A DNA stretch of 64,000 nucleotides from Trujillonella endophytica (GTDB taxonomy: Bacteria > Actinomycetota > Actinomycetes > Mycobacteriales > Geodermatophilaceae), in contig NZ_FOEE01000012.1 of the NCBI RefSeq assembly GCF_900110555.1, positions 1 to 64,000 of the forward strand. Reading direction: 5' to 3'. The translations under genes were made by a program, and so were the position numbers. The notes beneath the pieces were generated by a model. It was given only the letters and a program-made list of their open reading frames with translations, was not told where the DNA came from and did not search any database. How positions within the stretch are numbered: the stretch's first letter is position 1; the number at the start of each line of letters is the position of its first letter. Below, piece by piece: positions 9,369-19,791 of the stretch.

Positions 9369-11936
9369 ATGCCTGCGCGCGGAACGACGACCCGCCCCGC
9401 GGCCGGTCGGGGTGCCGCCCGCGGCCGCTCGGGGTCCACGGCGAGCCGGAAGCGGCCGCCGGTCAAGGGCGGGCGCAAGCCCGCCGCCCGGACCGCGGGC
9501 GCCCGCAAGGCCCCGGCCCGGCAGCAGTCCGGGCCCGGCGCGGCAGCCTCCGTGTGGCGGATGGTCAGCGGCGGCTGGGGGCTGCTGGCCCGCGGTGCCG
9601 GCGGCCTGGCCCGCTCGGTCGCCCGCCCGGAGGAGACCGAGCCGCTGGCGCCCGAGCACCGGCGCGACGGCGTCGGCCTGGCCGTCCTCGGTCTCGCCGT
9701 CGTCCTCGGGGCGGCCGCCTGGACCGACGGCATCGGCCCGGTCGGCACCGGGCTGGCCGACGGCGTGCGCTTCGGTGTCGGCGCGCTCGTGCTCGTGCTG
9801 CCCGTCGTCCTGCTGTTCGCCGCGCTGCGACTGCTGCGTCGCGGTCCGCGCCCCGAGGCCCGCGGGCGGCTGCTCATCGGCTGGGCCTGCGCGCTGCTGT
9901 CCGTCGTCGGCGCCGCCCACGTCATCGCCCTCGACGCCGACATGGCCGCGACCGACCCCGGCGCCGGAGGCCTGCTCGGCTGGGCGGTCGGCACCCCGCT
10001 CGCGGCCGGGGTGGGCCGCGCCGTCGCCGTCGTCCTGCTCGTGCTGCTCGCCGTCTTCGGCCTGCTCGTCATCACCGCCACCCCCGTGCACCAGGTGCCC
10101 GAGCGGCTGCGCGGCTGGCTGGACCGGGTCCTCGGGCGCGAGGAGTACGACGAGGACTACGACGAGGACGAGGACTACGACGACGAGGCGGCCCTCGAGG
10201 AGGCGCCGAAGCGGCGCGGCCGCAAGGCGCTGGCCGAGGACCTGCTGGCCACCGGCCCGGTCATCGACCACGCAGCCCTGGCCGATGCGCCCGACGCCAC
10301 CCGCACCACCGGTCCCGACCACACCGAGCTCCCGACGGGCCTTCCGCCGGTGCCCCCGCCGGCCGCGCGCCCCAAGCCGGTCGACCGCACCGCGCCGCCG
10401 GAGGACCTGCCGCCCATCGACGAGCCGCAGCAGCTCACCATCCAGCCGGTCGAGGGCAACTACACGCTGCCCCCGCTGTCGATGCTGCGGCCGGGCACGC
10501 CCCCGCGGGCGCGCTCGCAGGCCAACGACACCGCCATCGAGGCGATCACCGGCGTGCTCGAGCAGTTCAACATCGACGCCGCCGTCACCAGCTACACGCG
10601 CGGTCCGACGGTCACCCGGTACGAGATCGAGCTGGGCAACGCGGTCAAGGTCGAGAAGATCACCGCGCTGACGAAGAACCTCGCCTACGCCGTCGCCAAC
10701 GACAACATCCGGATCCTCGCCCCCATCCCGGGCAAGTCCGCGGTGGGCGTCGAGGTGCCCAACACCGACCGCGAGACCGTCAGCCTCGGCGACGTCATGC
10801 GCTCGACGGCCGCCAAGCAGGACCCGCACCCGATGCTGGTCGGCCTGGGCAAGGACATCGAGGGCGGCTTCGTCTGCGCCAACCTCGCGAAGATGCCGCA
10901 CCTGCTGGTCGCCGGCGCGACCGGCGCCGGCAAGTCCAGCTGCATCAACTCGCTGCTGACCTCGCTGCTGCTGCGGGCCACCCCGGACCAGCTGCGGATG
11001 ATCCTGATCGACCCGAAGATGGTCGAGCTCACGCCCTACGACGGCATCCCGCACCTGATCACGCCGATCATCACCGACCCCAAGAAGGCCGCCACCGCGC
11101 TGGCCTGGCTGGTCGAGGAGATGGAGCAGCGCTACCAGGACATGCGGGCCACCGGCGTCCGGCACATCGACGACTTCAACCGCAAGGTCGAGCGCGGCGA
11201 GATCACCGCCCCGCCCGGCAGCGAGCGGATCTACCAGCCCTACCCCTACATCCTCACGATCGTCGACGAGCTCGCCGACCTCATGATGGTCGCCCCCCGC
11301 GACGTCGAGGAGTCGATCGTCCGGATCACGCAGAAGGCCCGCGCTGCCGGCATCCACCTGGTGCTCGCCACGCAGCGGCCCTCGGTCGACGTCGTCACCG
11401 GCCTGATCAAGGCCAACGTGCCCTCGCGGCTGGCCTTCTCCACCTCCAGCCTCACCGACAGTCGGGTCATCCTCGACCAGCCGGGCGCGGAGAAGCTGAT
11501 CGGCATGGGCGACGCCCTGTTCATGCCCATCGGGGCCGGCAAGCCGGTGCGCGTGCAGGGCGCCTACGTCTCCGATGCCGAGATCGAGTCGGTCGTCGAG
11601 TTCTCCAAGCGCCAGGCCGAGCCGGAGTACCGCGAGGAGGTCTTCACCGCGGCCGCGGCCGAGAAGAAGGAGATCGACGAGGACATCGGCGGCGACCTGG
11701 ACCTCCTCGTCCAGGCCGTCGAGCTCGTCGTCACGAGCCAGTTCGGGTCGACGTCGATGCTGCAGCGCAAGCTGCGGGTGGGCTTCGCCAAGGCCGGCCG
11801 GCTGATGGACCTCATGGAGACCCGCGGGATCGTGGGCCCCTCCGAGGGCTCCAAGGCCCGCGACGTGCTCATCAAGCCCGACGAGCTGGAGGGCACGCTC
11901 TTCCTGCTCCGCAACGGCGGGGGAGCAGAAGGCTGA
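9369..11936 (+). CDS. ftsK: FtsK/SpoIIIE DNA translocase
   Basis: FtsK anchors at the division septum and pumps chromosomal DNA, helping dimer resolution and segregation. The 855-residue protein has a basic, Ala/Arg-rich N-terminus, four hydrophobic segments at about residues 98-240, an acidic linker ([14 protein letters not shown]), and the motor: Walker A GATGAGKS (516-523), Walker B region [13 protein letters not shown], and the [24 protein letters not shown] block. The C-terminal ~65 residues form the winged-helix gamma domain that reads polarity sequences. It heads the conserved ftsK-rimO-pgsA-clgR order. Confidence 0.97.
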   Translation: MPARGTTTRPAAGRGAARGRSGSTASRKRPPVKGGRKPAARTAGARKAPARQQSGPGAAASVWRMVSGGWGLLARGAGGLARSVARPEETEPLAPEHRRDGVGLAVLGLAVVLGAAAWTDGIGPVGTGLADGVRFGVGALVLVLPVVLLFAALRLLRRGPRPEARGRLLIGWACALLSVVGAAHVIALDADMAATDPGAGGLLGWAVGTPLAAGVGRAVAVVLLVLLAVFGLLVITATPVHQVPERLRGWLDRVLGREEYDEDYDEDEDYDDEAALEEAPKRRGRKALAEDLLATGPVIDHAALADAPDATRTTGPDHTELPTGLPPVPPPAARPKPVDRTAPPEDLPPIDEPQQLTIQPVEGNYTLPPLSMLRPGTPPRARSQANDTAIEAITGVLEQFNIDAAVTSYTRGPTVTRYEIELGNAVKVEKITALTKNLAYAVANDNIRILAPIPGKSAVGVEVPNTDRETVSLGDVMRSTAAKQDPHPMLVGLGKDIEGGFVCANLAKMPHLLVAGATGAGKSSCINSLLTSLLLRATPDQLRMILIDPKMVELTPYDGIPHLITPIITDPKKAATALAWLVEEMEQRYQDMRATGVRHIDDFNRKVERGEITAPPGSERIYQPYPYILTIVDELADLMMVAPRDVEESIVRITQKARAAGIHLVLATQRPSVDVVTGLIKANVPSRLAFSTSSLTDSRVILDQPGAEKLIGMGDALFMPIGAGKPVRVQGAYVSDAEIESVVEFSKRQAEPEYREEVFTAAAAEKKEIDEDIGGDLDLLVQAVELVVTSQFGSTSMLQRKLRVGFAKAGRLMDLMETRGIVGPSEGSKARDVLIKPDELEGTLFLLRNGGGAEG

Positions 11937-11977
11937 ACGTCACCTCGCGTCCACCCGACGGGCGCGGAGGTGGCGAC

Positions 11978-11983
11978 TACGAT
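11978..11983 (+). promoter_or_regulatory. -10 element of rimO (leaderless promoter)
   Basis: TACGAT ends 6 bases before GTG 11990. This spacing supports that codon as the rimO start; the nearby ATG at 11982 is out of frame and hits a stop at once. Confidence 0.5.
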
Positions 11984-11989
11984 GGCCCG

Positions 11990-13426
11990 GTGACACCTCC
12001 GCTCCGCCCTGCCCGCACGGTGGCGGTGGTGACCCTCGGGTGCGCCCGGAACGAGGTCGACTCCGAGGAGCTGGCCGGCCGGCTGCTGGCCGACGGGTAC
12101 TCCCTGGTCGAGGACGCCGAGGGCGCCGACGCCGTGCTGGTCAACACCTGCGGCTTCATCGAGACGGCCAAGAAGGACTCGGTCGACGCGATCCTCGCCG
12201 CCACCGACTCCGGCGCCGAGGTGATCGCCGTCGGCTGCATGGCCGAGCGCTACGGCTCCGAGCTCGCCGGCGCGCTGCCCGAGGCGACGGTCCTGGGCTT
12301 CGACGACTACGCGGCCATCGGCGACCGGCTCGACGACGTGCTCGCCGGCCGCCCGCTGGTGCCGCACACGCCGCGCGACCGCCGCACGCTGCTGCCGATC
12401 AGCCCGGTCGACCGCACGGCCGCGGTGGCCGCGGAGTCGGCCCCGGCCATCCCCGGCCACGGCTGGGTGCAGCGCAAGAGGCTGGCCACCGGCCCCACGG
12501 CAGCGGTGAAGCTCGCCTCCGGCTGCGACCGCCGCTGCGCCTTCTGCGCCATCCCCGCCTTCCGCGGCGCCTTCGTCTCCCGCCCCCCGGCCGAGGTGCT
12601 CGGCGAGGCGCAGTGGCTGGCCGGGCAGGGCGTCACCGAGCTCGTGCTGGTCAGCGAGAACTCCACCTCCTACGGCAAGGACCTCGGCGACCTGCGCACG
12701 CTGGAGGGTCTGCTGCCGCAGCTGGCCGCGGTCGAGGGGATCGCCCGGGTGCGCGTCGCCTACCTGCAGCCCGCGGAGCTGCGGCCCGGCCTGCTCGACG
12801 TCATCGCGACGACGGCCGGCGTCGCGCCGTACTTCGACCTGTCGTTCCAGCACTCCTCGCCCTCGCTGCTGCGCCGCATGCGCCGCTTCGGCGGCACCGA
12901 GGACTTCCTCCGGATCATCGAGCGGGCGCGCGAGCTGGCCCCTCCGGCGGGCTTCCGCACCAACGTCATCCTCGGCTTCCCCGGCGAGACCGAGGACGAC
13001 GTCGCGGAGCTCGAGCGCTTCCTCGTGGCCGGCCGCCTGGACGCGGTCGGCGTGTTCGGCTACTCCGACGAGGAGGGCACCGAGGCGGTCGGCCTGCCCG
13101 GCAAGCTCGACCAGCACGAGATCGACGCGCGCGTCCGCCGGATCACCGACCTGGTGGAGGAGCTGACCGCCCAGCGCGCCGAGGACCGGATCGGCGAGCG
13201 GGTCGAGGTGCTGCTCACCGAGGACCTCTCCGCCGCCGAGGGCCCGGGCGTCTGGCTCGGCCACGCCGCCCACCAGGACCCCGACGCGGACGGGACGACG
13301 ACGGTGACCGGCGTCCCCGCCGGCGCCGTCGCCGGTCAGCTCGTCGCGGCCGAGGTCGTGGACACCGAGGGCGTCGACCTGGTCGCCGCCGTGGTGGTGC
13401 CCGCGCTCTCCCCGGCGGGACGCTGA
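11990..13426 (+). CDS. rimO: Ribosomal protein S12 methylthiotransferase RimO
   Basis: RimO is a radical-SAM enzyme that adds a methylthio group to a conserved aspartate of ribosomal protein S12. The 478-residue protein has the three-domain methylthiotransferase layout: N-terminal UPF0004 domain with cysteines in [28 protein letters not shown] and [10 protein letters not shown] (auxiliary 4Fe-4S cluster), a radical-SAM core with Cys179-Cys183-Cys186 in [15 protein letters not shown], and a C-terminal TRAM domain. CAIPAFRG and the S12-type N-terminus separate it from MiaB, which is present at 44.8 kb. It lies between ftsK and pgsA, 6 bases from pgsA. Confidence 0.95.
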   Translation: MTPPLRPARTVAVVTLGCARNEVDSEELAGRLLADGYSLVEDAEGADAVLVNTCGFIETAKKDSVDAILAATDSGAEVIAVGCMAERYGSELAGALPEATVLGFDDYAAIGDRLDDVLAGRPLVPHTPRDRRTLLPISPVDRTAAVAAESAPAIPGHGWVQRKRLATGPTAAVKLASGCDRRCAFCAIPAFRGAFVSRPPAEVLGEAQWLAGQGVTELVLVSENSTSYGKDLGDLRTLEGLLPQLAAVEGIARVRVAYLQPAELRPGLLDVIATTAGVAPYFDLSFQHSSPSLLRRMRRFGGTEDFLRIIERARELAPPAGFRTNVILGFPGETEDDVAELERFLVAGRLDAVGVFGYSDEEGTEAVGLPGKLDQHEIDARVRRITDLVEELTAQRAEDRIGERVEVLLTEDLSAAEGPGVWLGHAAHQDPDADGTTTVTGVPAGAVAGQLVAAEVVDTEGVDLVAAVVVPALSPAGR

Positions 13427-13431
13427 GCACC

Positions 13432-14103
13432 GTGAGCGACGTCGCCCCCGACCCGGCAGCGACCCCGGTCCAGTCGGTGCGGCTGGTGAACGTGCCGAAC
13501 GCGCTGACCGTGCTGCGGCTGGCCGTGGTCCCGGTGTTCGCGGTGCTGCTGCTGACCGACGGCGGGCTGGACGAGAGCCAGCGGTACTGGGCGACGCTGT
13601 TCTTCGGGCTGGCGATCATCACCGACCGCTACGACGGGATGATCGCCCGCCGCACCGGCCAGGTCACCGAGTTCGGCAAGCTGGCCGACCCGATCGCCGA
13701 CAAGGCCCTCACCGGCGCCGCGCTCATCGGCCTCTCGGTGCTCGAGCTGCTGCCGTGGTGGGTGACCGTCGCCATCCTGGTCCGCGAGGTCGGGGTCACG
13801 CTGCTGCGGTTCTGGGTGATCCGGCACGGGGTGATCGCCGCCAGCCGCGGCGGCAAGGCCAAGACCGTCGTCCAGGCGCTGGCGATCGCGCTGTACCTGC
13901 TCCCGCTGACCGGCCTCCTGGCCACCGCCCGCTGGTGGGTCATGGCCGCGGCGCTGGTGCTCACCCTCGTCACCGGGCTGGACTACGTGGTCCGCGCGCT
14001 CTCCCTGCGGCGCACCAGCGCCCGGGCGATGCAGGCGGCGGTCGCCCGGCGCACCGCCGCCGGCACCGGTGAGACCGGCGAGCGCACCGACACCGCCGCG
14101 TAG
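13432..14103 (+). CDS. pgsA: CDP-diacylglycerol-glycerol-3-phosphate 3-phosphatidyltransferase
   Basis: PgsA makes phosphatidylglycerophosphate, the precursor of phosphatidylglycerol and cardiolipin, in the membrane. The 223-residue protein carries the complete CDP-alcohol phosphotransferase motif D65xxD68G69xxA72R73-x8-G82-x3-D86-x3-D90 and several hydrophobic helices; the N-terminal VNVPNALTVLRL is typical. Start GTG 13432 lies 5 bases after the rimO stop. In many actinobacteria cinA follows pgsA; here the next gene is the ClgR-like regulator, so cinA is missing from this position. Confidence 0.95.
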   Translation: MSDVAPDPAATPVQSVRLVNVPNALTVLRLAVVPVFAVLLLTDGGLDESQRYWATLFFGLAIITDRYDGMIARRTGQVTEFGKLADPIADKALTGAALIGLSVLELLPWWVTVAILVREVGVTLLRFWVIRHGVIAASRGGKAKTVVQALAIALYLLPLTGLLATARWWVMAAALVLTLVTGLDYVVRALSLRRTSARAMQAAVARRTAAGTGETGERTDTAA

Positions 14104-14253
14104 TCCCGGGAAGGCTCCGGCCGGGCCCGGGCGTTACGCCATGAGCGGACGCGGCCGGGATGGGCGGACTCCCGTCACGGGCGCCGCGTACCGTGAGCGC
14201 ACGGCGTCCCCCGGGGCGTCGCCGCTTCCGCACAGGCAGGACAGGAGACGGCC

Positions 14254-14664
14254 ATGACGCTGTTGCGCACCCAGCTCGGGAACACCCTCCGCGGGCACCG
14301 GCTGCGGCAGCGGCGCACCCTGCGCGACGTCTCCGGCGTCGCCCGCGTCAGCCTCGGCTACCTCTCCGAGGTCGAGCGGGGGCAGAAGGAGGCCTCCTCC
14401 GAGCTGCTCGCCTCGATCTGCGACGCGCTGGAGCTGGAGCTCGCCGACCTGCTGGCCGAGGTGAGCCTCGAACTGCGCGTGTCCGACGGGGGCCTGCGCC
14501 CGGTCCCGCCGGCCGCCGCGGGCGCGCTGCCGGCCGCCGACGACGCGGCCGAGGCCGCCGACGTCCCCGCCGGGGAGCCGGCCCTGGCCCTGGTCGGCGC
14601 GGGTCAGGCGCCGTCGGCCTCCGCGGCGCTGCGCCGTGGCGAGGCGGTCTCGCTCGCCGCCTGA
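14254..14664 (+). CDS. clgR: XRE-family regulator, ClgR/PopR type
   Basis: A 136-residue protein with an N-terminal Cro/CI helix-turn-helix (residues 9-63: [24 protein letters not shown] ... [25 protein letters not shown]), highly characteristic of ClgR. ClgR activates clp protease, recA-linked and envelope-stress genes in streptomycetes, corynebacteria and mycobacteria and is itself a Clp substrate. The protein ends in Ser-Leu-Ala-Ala, a degron-like LAA tail consistent with ClpP turnover (inference). A GGAGA ribosome-binding site lies 5 bases before ATG 14254. Position after pgsA is conserved, but pspA, often its direct neighbour, is 7.6 kb away. Confidence 0.85.
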   Translation: MTLLRTQLGNTLRGHRLRQRRTLRDVSGVARVSLGYLSEVERGQKEASSELLASICDALELELADLLAEVSLELRVSDGGLRPVPPAAAGALPAADDAAEAADVPAGEPALALVGAGQAPSASAALRRGEAVSLAA

Positions 14665-14689
14665 CGGGGGACCCGGCCATGATCGCCGC

Positions 14690-15196
14690 GTGAGCCGGCC
14701 CGTCGTGAACCGGACGCGGTTGGCGCTGCTGCGGGGTGCGGCCGCCGCCTTCGCCGACACCGGGCTGCGGGCCACCACGATGCAGGCGGTCGCGGCGGCC
14801 GCGGGCGTGGCGAAGGCGACCCTGTACAACCACTTCCGCACCAAGGACGACGTCGTCCGGGCCCTGCTGTCGGCCGAGCTGGCGAGGCTCGCCGTGGAGT
14901 CGGCCGCGCTCGTCCCGGAGGAGGCGCTGGTGCTGCTCGCCGACGCCGTCGCCGACCATCCGGTGCTGCGCACGATGGCGCGCACCGACCCCGCCGACCT
15001 GGCGGAGCTGCTGGGTGCGGGCGCCGAGCGCTGGTCGGCGGGGACCGGCACCCTGGCCGAGGTGCTCGACACCGATGCCGACACCGCCGAGACGATCGCC
15101 CGCTGGCTGCTGGGCCTGGTGTTCCAGCCCGCCGATCCGCCGGCCCGCCGGCGTCAGGCGCGCCGGCTGGCGCTCCTCCTGCACCCGCCCGGCTGA
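14690..15196 (+). CDS. TetR/AcrR family transcriptional regulator
   Basis: A 168-residue TetR-type repressor. The N-terminal ~50 residues form the DNA-binding domain (RLALLRGAAAAFADTGLRATTMQAVAAAAGVAKATLYNHFRTKDDVVRALL); the remainder is an unassigned all-helical ligand domain. Start GTG 14690 lies 25 bases after the clgR stop and 6 bases after a CATGAT hexamer, a possible leaderless start. What it controls is not clear; the closest candidates are itself and the downstream DUF4032/sugar-transport genes. Confidence 0.88.
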   Translation: MSRPVVNRTRLALLRGAAAAFADTGLRATTMQAVAAAAGVAKATLYNHFRTKDDVVRALLSAELARLAVESAALVPEEALVLLADAVADHPVLRTMARTDPADLAELLGAGAERWSAGTGTLAEVLDTDADTAETIARWLLGLVFQPADPPARRRQARRLALLLHPPG

Positions 15197-15296
15197 GCCC
15201 GCCCCGTCCGTGCGGCGGACCGGTCGCCGTGCCATGGTGGGTGCTCTGCCGTGTCGCAACGGAGCGGCCGGCGTGCCCGGAACCCGGGAGCGCGCG

Positions 15297-16526
15297 TTGC
15301 GGTACCTCTTCCGACCCCCGGCCACCGACGGCGCCGCGCTCCTGGCCCTGCCCTGGCACCGGCCGCTGGAGGAGTGGGACCCCGCCCTCACCATCGACGT
15401 CCCGCAGCGCGGCATCTCCCGCCACGTCGTCCGCTTCGTCGCCGCCGAGGGGCACGTCTACGCCCTCAAGGAGATCGCGGAGTCGCTGGCCCGCCACGAG
15501 TACGCGCTGCTGAGCCAGTTCGAGGAGGAGGGGCTGCCGGCCGTCTCCGTGCTCGGCATCTGCGTGGACCGGCCGGGCGACCAGCAGGCGATCCTGGTGA
15601 CGCGCTACCTCGAGTACTCGATGTCCTACCGGTACCTGTTCTCGCGGCCGAGGGGCGACCACTCCGCCGAGCAGCTCCTGGACACGATGGTGGTGCTGCT
15701 CGTGCGGCTGCACCTGGCGGGCATCTTCTGGGGTGACTGCTCGCTGTCCAACACGCTCTTCCGGCTCGACGCTGGCACGCTCGCGGCCTACCTGGTCGAC
15801 GCCGAGACGGTCGACCGGCAGCCCTCGCTGTCCCCGGGGCGCCGGCTCTACGACGTCGAGCTGGCCCGCGAGCGCGTCGGCGCGGAGCTGCTCGACCTGC
15901 AGTACGGCGGCCTGCTGCCCGAGGGGATCGACCCGATCGAGGTCTCGGAGAGCCTGCCGCAGCGCTACGCCGTGCTGTGGGAGGAGGTGACCCGCGAGGA
16001 GGTCTTCTCCCGCGAGGAGCAGCGCTACCGCGTCGCCGAGCGGCTCCAGCGGCTCAACGACCTCGGCTTCGACGTCGGCGAGGTGGAGCTCCTCGACACC
16101 CCCGAGGGCGTGCGCCTGCGCGTGGAGACCCGGGTCTCCGAGCCCGGCGGCAACCGCCGCGAGCTGTTCCGGCTGACCGGCCTGGAGGTGCAGGAGCGGC
16201 AGGCGCGGCGGCTGCTCAACGACATCCGGGCCTTCCGCGCCTACCTCGAGCAGAAGACCGGTGGGCCGGTCCGCGAGACCGTCGCCGCCCACCAGTGGCT
16301 GGCCGAGGTCTACCAGCCGGTCGTCGACGCGATCCCGCCCGAGCTGGCCGGCCGGCTGGCCCCCGCGGAGGTCTTCCACGAGGTGCTGGAGCACCGCTGG
16401 TTCCTCTCGGAGCGGGCCGGACGGGACGTCGGCACCAGCACGGCGGCGCGCTCCTACGTCGCGACGGTGCTCCCTCGGACGCCGGAGGAGCTCACCACGC
16501 CGTCGGTCATCGCGAAGCGACCCTGA
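15297..16526 (+). CDS. DUF4032 domain-containing protein
   Basis: A ~409-residue protein of the DUF4032 family, common in actinobacteria and of unproven function. It contains a kinase-like stretch HVYALKEIAESLARHEYALL ... VTRYLEYSMSYRYLF ... LHLAGIFWGDCSLSNTLFRLDAGTLAAYLVDAETV, in which GDCSLSNT and VDAET resemble the catalytic loop and metal-binding segment of lipopolysaccharide-kinase/aminoglycoside-phosphotransferase folds. The C-terminal half is the DUF4032 domain. I chose TTG 15297 because GGGAG lies 6 bases upstream and the protein then begins at the conserved RYLFRPP; an in-frame ATG at 15234 would add 21 residues. Confidence 0.82.
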   Translation: MRYLFRPPATDGAALLALPWHRPLEEWDPALTIDVPQRGISRHVVRFVAAEGHVYALKEIAESLARHEYALLSQFEEEGLPAVSVLGICVDRPGDQQAILVTRYLEYSMSYRYLFSRPRGDHSAEQLLDTMVVLLVRLHLAGIFWGDCSLSNTLFRLDAGTLAAYLVDAETVDRQPSLSPGRRLYDVELARERVGAELLDLQYGGLLPEGIDPIEVSESLPQRYAVLWEEVTREEVFSREEQRYRVAERLQRLNDLGFDVGEVELLDTPEGVRLRVETRVSEPGGNRRELFRLTGLEVQERQARRLLNDIRAFRAYLEQKTGGPVRETVAAHQWLAEVYQPVVDAIPPELAGRLAPAEVFHEVLEHRWFLSERAGRDVGTSTAARSYVATVLPRTPEELTTPSVIAKRP

Positions 16527-16642
16527 CCACCACGGATGTCCGGTCACGTATCGAGAACGACCGACTTGCGCACGCCTGTGACGAGGGCCACGGTAGCGAG
16601 GCGGTGATCGACGACGCTCGCCGAGGACGGAGGCGATGACGG

Positions 16643-17923
16643 GTGCCAGACCGGAGACGCAGAGGACTCGGCGGCGGGGCGGCGGCGATCGTGCTGGCCT
16701 CCACGCTGGCCGGGTGCGGCAGCGACGAGAGCGGGCCGCCGACACTGACCTGGTACATCAACCCGGACTCCGGCGGGCAGGCCTCGATCGCGGAGGCCTG
16801 CACCGATGACGCCGGCGGCCGCTACACGATCGACACCGAGGTGCTGCCACGCGATGCCGCGGGGCAGCGGGAGCAGCTGATCCGCCGGCTCGCGGCCGAG
16901 GACTCCTCGATCGACATCATGAGCCTGGACCCGCCGTTCGTCCCGGAGTTCGCCGAGGCCGGCTTCCTGGCCCCGGTCCCCGAGGACCTCCAGGAGCGGA
17001 CCACGGGGGGCGTGGTCCAGGGCGCCGTCGACGGCGCGACCTGGAACGACGAGATCGTCGCCGTCCCGTTCTGGGCCAACACCCAGGTGCTCTGGTACCG
17101 GCTGTCGGTGGTCGAGGCGGCCGGCCTCGACATGACCCAGCCGGTCACCTGGGAGCAGATCGTCGAGGTGGCCGAGGAGCAGGGCGTGCTGATCGGCGCG
17201 CAGGGGGCCCGGGCCGAGTCGCTGACCGTCTGGGTCAACGCGCTGATCGAGTCCGCCGGCGGGCACATCATCGAGCAGAACGCGGACGCGCCGGAGGACA
17301 TCGAGCTCGGTCTGGACACCGAGGCCGGGCAGCGAGCGGCGGAGGTCATGCGCCTGGTCGCCGACTCCGACGCGGCGGGAGCCGCGTTCTCCACCGAGAA
17401 CGAGGACGCCTCCGCCACCGGCTTCGAGGGCGACAACGGTGGCTTCCAGGTCAACTACCCGTTCGTCTACCCGCGCGCCGTGGAGACCGTGGGTCAGGAG
17501 CTCGCCGACGACTACGGCGCGGCCGTGTACCCGCGGGTCGACGCCGACACCCCCGCCGCACCGCCGCTGGGCGGGATCGACCTCGGGGTGGGCGCGTACA
17601 GCGAGAACGTGGATATCGCCTTCGAGGCGGTCGAGTGCATCCGCTCGGAGGAGAACCAGATCGCCTACTTCATCAGCGACGGCAACCCCGCGTCGCTGGC
17701 GTCGGCGTTCGACGACCCGGAGGTGCTCGACAAGTTCCCCATGGCCCCCGTCATCCGGGAGTCCCTCGAGCTGGCGGCCCCGCGGCCGCAGTCGCCGTAC
17801 TACAGCGAGATCACCGGCGGCATCCAGGCGAGCTACCACTCGCCGGCGTCGGTGGGCCCGCAGACCGCCGCCGACGCGACCGAGTTCATCACGGCCGTCC
17901 TGGCAGGAGAGCAGCTGCTATGA
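16643..17923 (+). CDS. Sugar ABC transporter substrate-binding lipoprotein, LpqY-like
   Basis: A 426-residue extracellular solute-binding protein. The signal peptide ends in the lipobox LAGC, with lipidated Cys25. The mature N-terminus (LTWYINPDSGGQ ... GRYTIDTEVLPRDAAGQREQLIRRLAAEDSSIDIMSLDPPFVPEFAEAG) resembles mycobacterial LpqY, the trehalose-binding protein of LpqY-SugABC; trehalose or a similar disaccharide is therefore a reasonable guess for the substrate. GTG 16643 is preceded by CGGAGG at a 9-base distance. It is followed by two permeases and an ATPase in a tight operon; its stop overlaps the first permease ATG. Confidence 0.88.
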   Translation: MPDRRRRGLGGGAAAIVLASTLAGCGSDESGPPTLTWYINPDSGGQASIAEACTDDAGGRYTIDTEVLPRDAAGQREQLIRRLAAEDSSIDIMSLDPPFVPEFAEAGFLAPVPEDLQERTTGGVVQGAVDGATWNDEIVAVPFWANTQVLWYRLSVVEAAGLDMTQPVTWEQIVEVAEEQGVLIGAQGARAESLTVWVNALIESAGGHIIEQNADAPEDIELGLDTEAGQRAAEVMRLVADSDAAGAAFSTENEDASATGFEGDNGGFQVNYPFVYPRAVETVGQELADDYGAAVYPRVDADTPAAPPLGGIDLGVGAYSENVDIAFEAVECIRSEENQIAYFISDGNPASLASAFDDPEVLDKFPMAPVIRESLELAAPRPQSPYYSEITGGIQASYHSPASVGPQTAADATEFITAVLAGEQLL

Positions 17924-18879
17924 GCCAGACGACACTCCCCCCGGCGGAGAAGACCCAGCCCGTCTCCGCTCCGCACGGCACGATCAGCGACCGCGCGAAG
18001 GCCGAACGCAAGCTGGGCTGGATGCTGGCCGGCCCGGCGTTCTTCGTGATGCTGGCCGTCACGGCCTACCCGATCCTCCAGGCCACCTACGACTCGCTGT
18101 TCTCCTACCGGCTCACCGACCCGGACAACCGCTCGTTCAACGGCCTGACCAACTACTGGGTCATCCTCACCGACGAGCTGTGGTGGAAGTCCCTGGGCGT
18201 GACGATGCTCATCACCGTCGTCACGGTCGCCGTGGAGCTCGTCCTGGGCTTCGCCCTGGCGATGGTGATGGCGAAGGCGCTACGGGCGATCCGGCCGGTG
18301 ATCCGGGCCGCGATCCTCATCCCGTACGCGGTCATCACGGTCGTGTCCGCCTTCGCCTGGCAGTTCGCCTTCGACATCAACACCGGCTTCGTGAACAGCT
18401 GGTTCGCGTGGCTGCCCGGGGTCGCCTCCGACACGGACTGGTTCGGCGGCACCGGGACGTCGCTGTTCGTCATCTGCCTGGCCGAGATCTGGAAGACGAC
18501 GCCCTTCATCTCTCTGCTGCTGCTGGCGGGGCTGGCGCAGGTGCCGGAGGTGCTCCAGGAGGCCGCCAAGGTCGACGGAGCGACGTGGTGGCAACGGCTG
18601 TGGAAGGTCACCCTGCCGAACATGAAGGCGGCGATCATGGTCGCCCTGCTCTTCCGGACCCTCGACGCGTTCCGGGTCTTCGACAGCATCTTCGTGATGA
18701 CCAACGGGGCGAACAGCACCGAGTCGGTCTCGTTCCTGGCCTACCGGCAGACGATCTCGCGGCTGGAGATCGGCCTGGGCTCGGCGGTCTCGGTCCTGCT
18801 GTTCATCTGCGTGATGTTGCTGGCGGCCGTGTTCATCAAGGGCTTCAAGGTCGACCTGGCGTCTGCGAGGGGTGAGTGA
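17920..18879 (+). CDS. Sugar ABC transporter permease (SugA/MalF type)
   Basis: A 319-residue membrane protein of the MalF/UgpA permease family with about six transmembrane segments. The EAA loop that docks on the ATPase is visible as LQEAAKVDGATWWQRLWKVTLPNM. The ATG overlaps the stop of the binding-protein gene (ATGA), preceded by GGAGA, so translation is coupled. It pairs with the following MalG-type permease to form the channel of an LpqY/SugABC-like importer. Confidence 0.93.
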   Translation: MSQTTLPPAEKTQPVSAPHGTISDRAKAERKLGWMLAGPAFFVMLAVTAYPILQATYDSLFSYRLTDPDNRSFNGLTNYWVILTDELWWKSLGVTMLITVVTVAVELVLGFALAMVMAKALRAIRPVIRAAILIPYAVITVVSAFAWQFAFDINTGFVNSWFAWLPGVASDTDWFGGTGTSLFVICLAEIWKTTPFISLLLLAGLAQVPEVLQEAAKVDGATWWQRLWKVTLPNMKAAIMVALLFRTLDAFRVFDSIFVMTNGANSTESVSFLAYRQTISRLEIGLGSAVSVLLFICVMLLAAVFIKGFKVDLASARGE

Positions 18880-19712
18880 TGTCGCGCAAGGAGAAGACCT
18901 GGTGGTGGGTCGCGGGCATCGCGATCCTCGTCTACTGCCTGTTCCCCATCGCATGGATCGTCTCGGTGTCGTTCAAGCCGCCGGCCGACCTCAACAGCGG
19001 GGGCTTCCTCCCGGACAACGCGACCTTCGACAACTACCGGACGATCCTCACCGGCAACGCCAAGGACCTGTTCCGGCCCGCGCTGCGCAACAGCTTCGGG
19101 ATCTGCCTGATCGCCACGGCGATCTCCTGCCTGCTGTCGATGTTCGCGGCGTACGCCATCGCCCGGCTCGACTTCCCCGGCAAGAAGCTCATCCTGTCGA
19201 CCGCCCTGGTGGTGGCGATCTTCCCGGTCATCTCGATCGTCACGCCGCTGTTCAACGTGTGGCGGCAGATCGGCCTCTACGACACCTGGCTCGGGCTGAT
19301 CATCCCGTACCTGTCGCTCACGCTGCCCATCTCGATCTGGACCATGTCGGCCTTCTTCCGGGAGATCCCGTGGGAAATGGAGCAGGCGGCCCAGGTGGAC
19401 GGCGCCACGACCTGGCAGGCGTTCCGCAAGGTGATCGTCCCGCTGGCCGCGCCCGGCGTCTTCACCACGGCGATCATCGCGTTCTTCATCGCGTGGAACG
19501 ACTTCGTCTACGGCATCTCGCTGACCTCGACGGACGCCGCCCGGCCGGTGCCCGCGGCGCTCGGCCTCTTCTCCGGCGCCTCGCAGTTCGAGGATCCGAC
19601 CGGCGCGATCGCCGCGGCCGCGGTCATCGTGACCATCCCGGTCGTCGTCCTGGTCCTGCTCTTCCAGCGGCGGATCGTCGCCGGGCTCACCAACGGCGCG
19701 GTCAAGGGCTGA
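18879..19712 (+). CDS. Sugar ABC transporter permease (SugB/MalG type)
   Basis: A 277-residue permease of the MalG/UgpE family with six predicted membrane helices, opening with WWWVAGIAILVYCLFPIAWIVSVSFK. The EAA motif is MEQAAQVDGATTWQAFRKVIVPLAAPG. ATG 18879 overlaps the stop of the preceding permease in TGATG; a GTG three bases upstream is an alternative. GAGGGGTG serves as the ribosome-binding site. It is the second membrane subunit of the importer; the ATPase follows after 79 bases. Confidence 0.93.
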   Translation: MSRKEKTWWWVAGIAILVYCLFPIAWIVSVSFKPPADLNSGGFLPDNATFDNYRTILTGNAKDLFRPALRNSFGICLIATAISCLLSMFAAYAIARLDFPGKKLILSTALVVAIFPVISIVTPLFNVWRQIGLYDTWLGLIIPYLSLTLPISIWTMSAFFREIPWEMEQAAQVDGATTWQAFRKVIVPLAAPGVFTTAIIAFFIAWNDFVYGISLTSTDAARPVPAALGLFSGASQFEDPTGAIAAAAVIVTIPVVVLVLLFQRRIVAGLTNGAVKG

Positions 19713-19791
19713 CGCGCGCCATGCCCCTCAGCTGCACGGCCCCGACTCCCCAGCCCCCCACTCCCACGACCTCCCGAGGGGACGAGAACTG

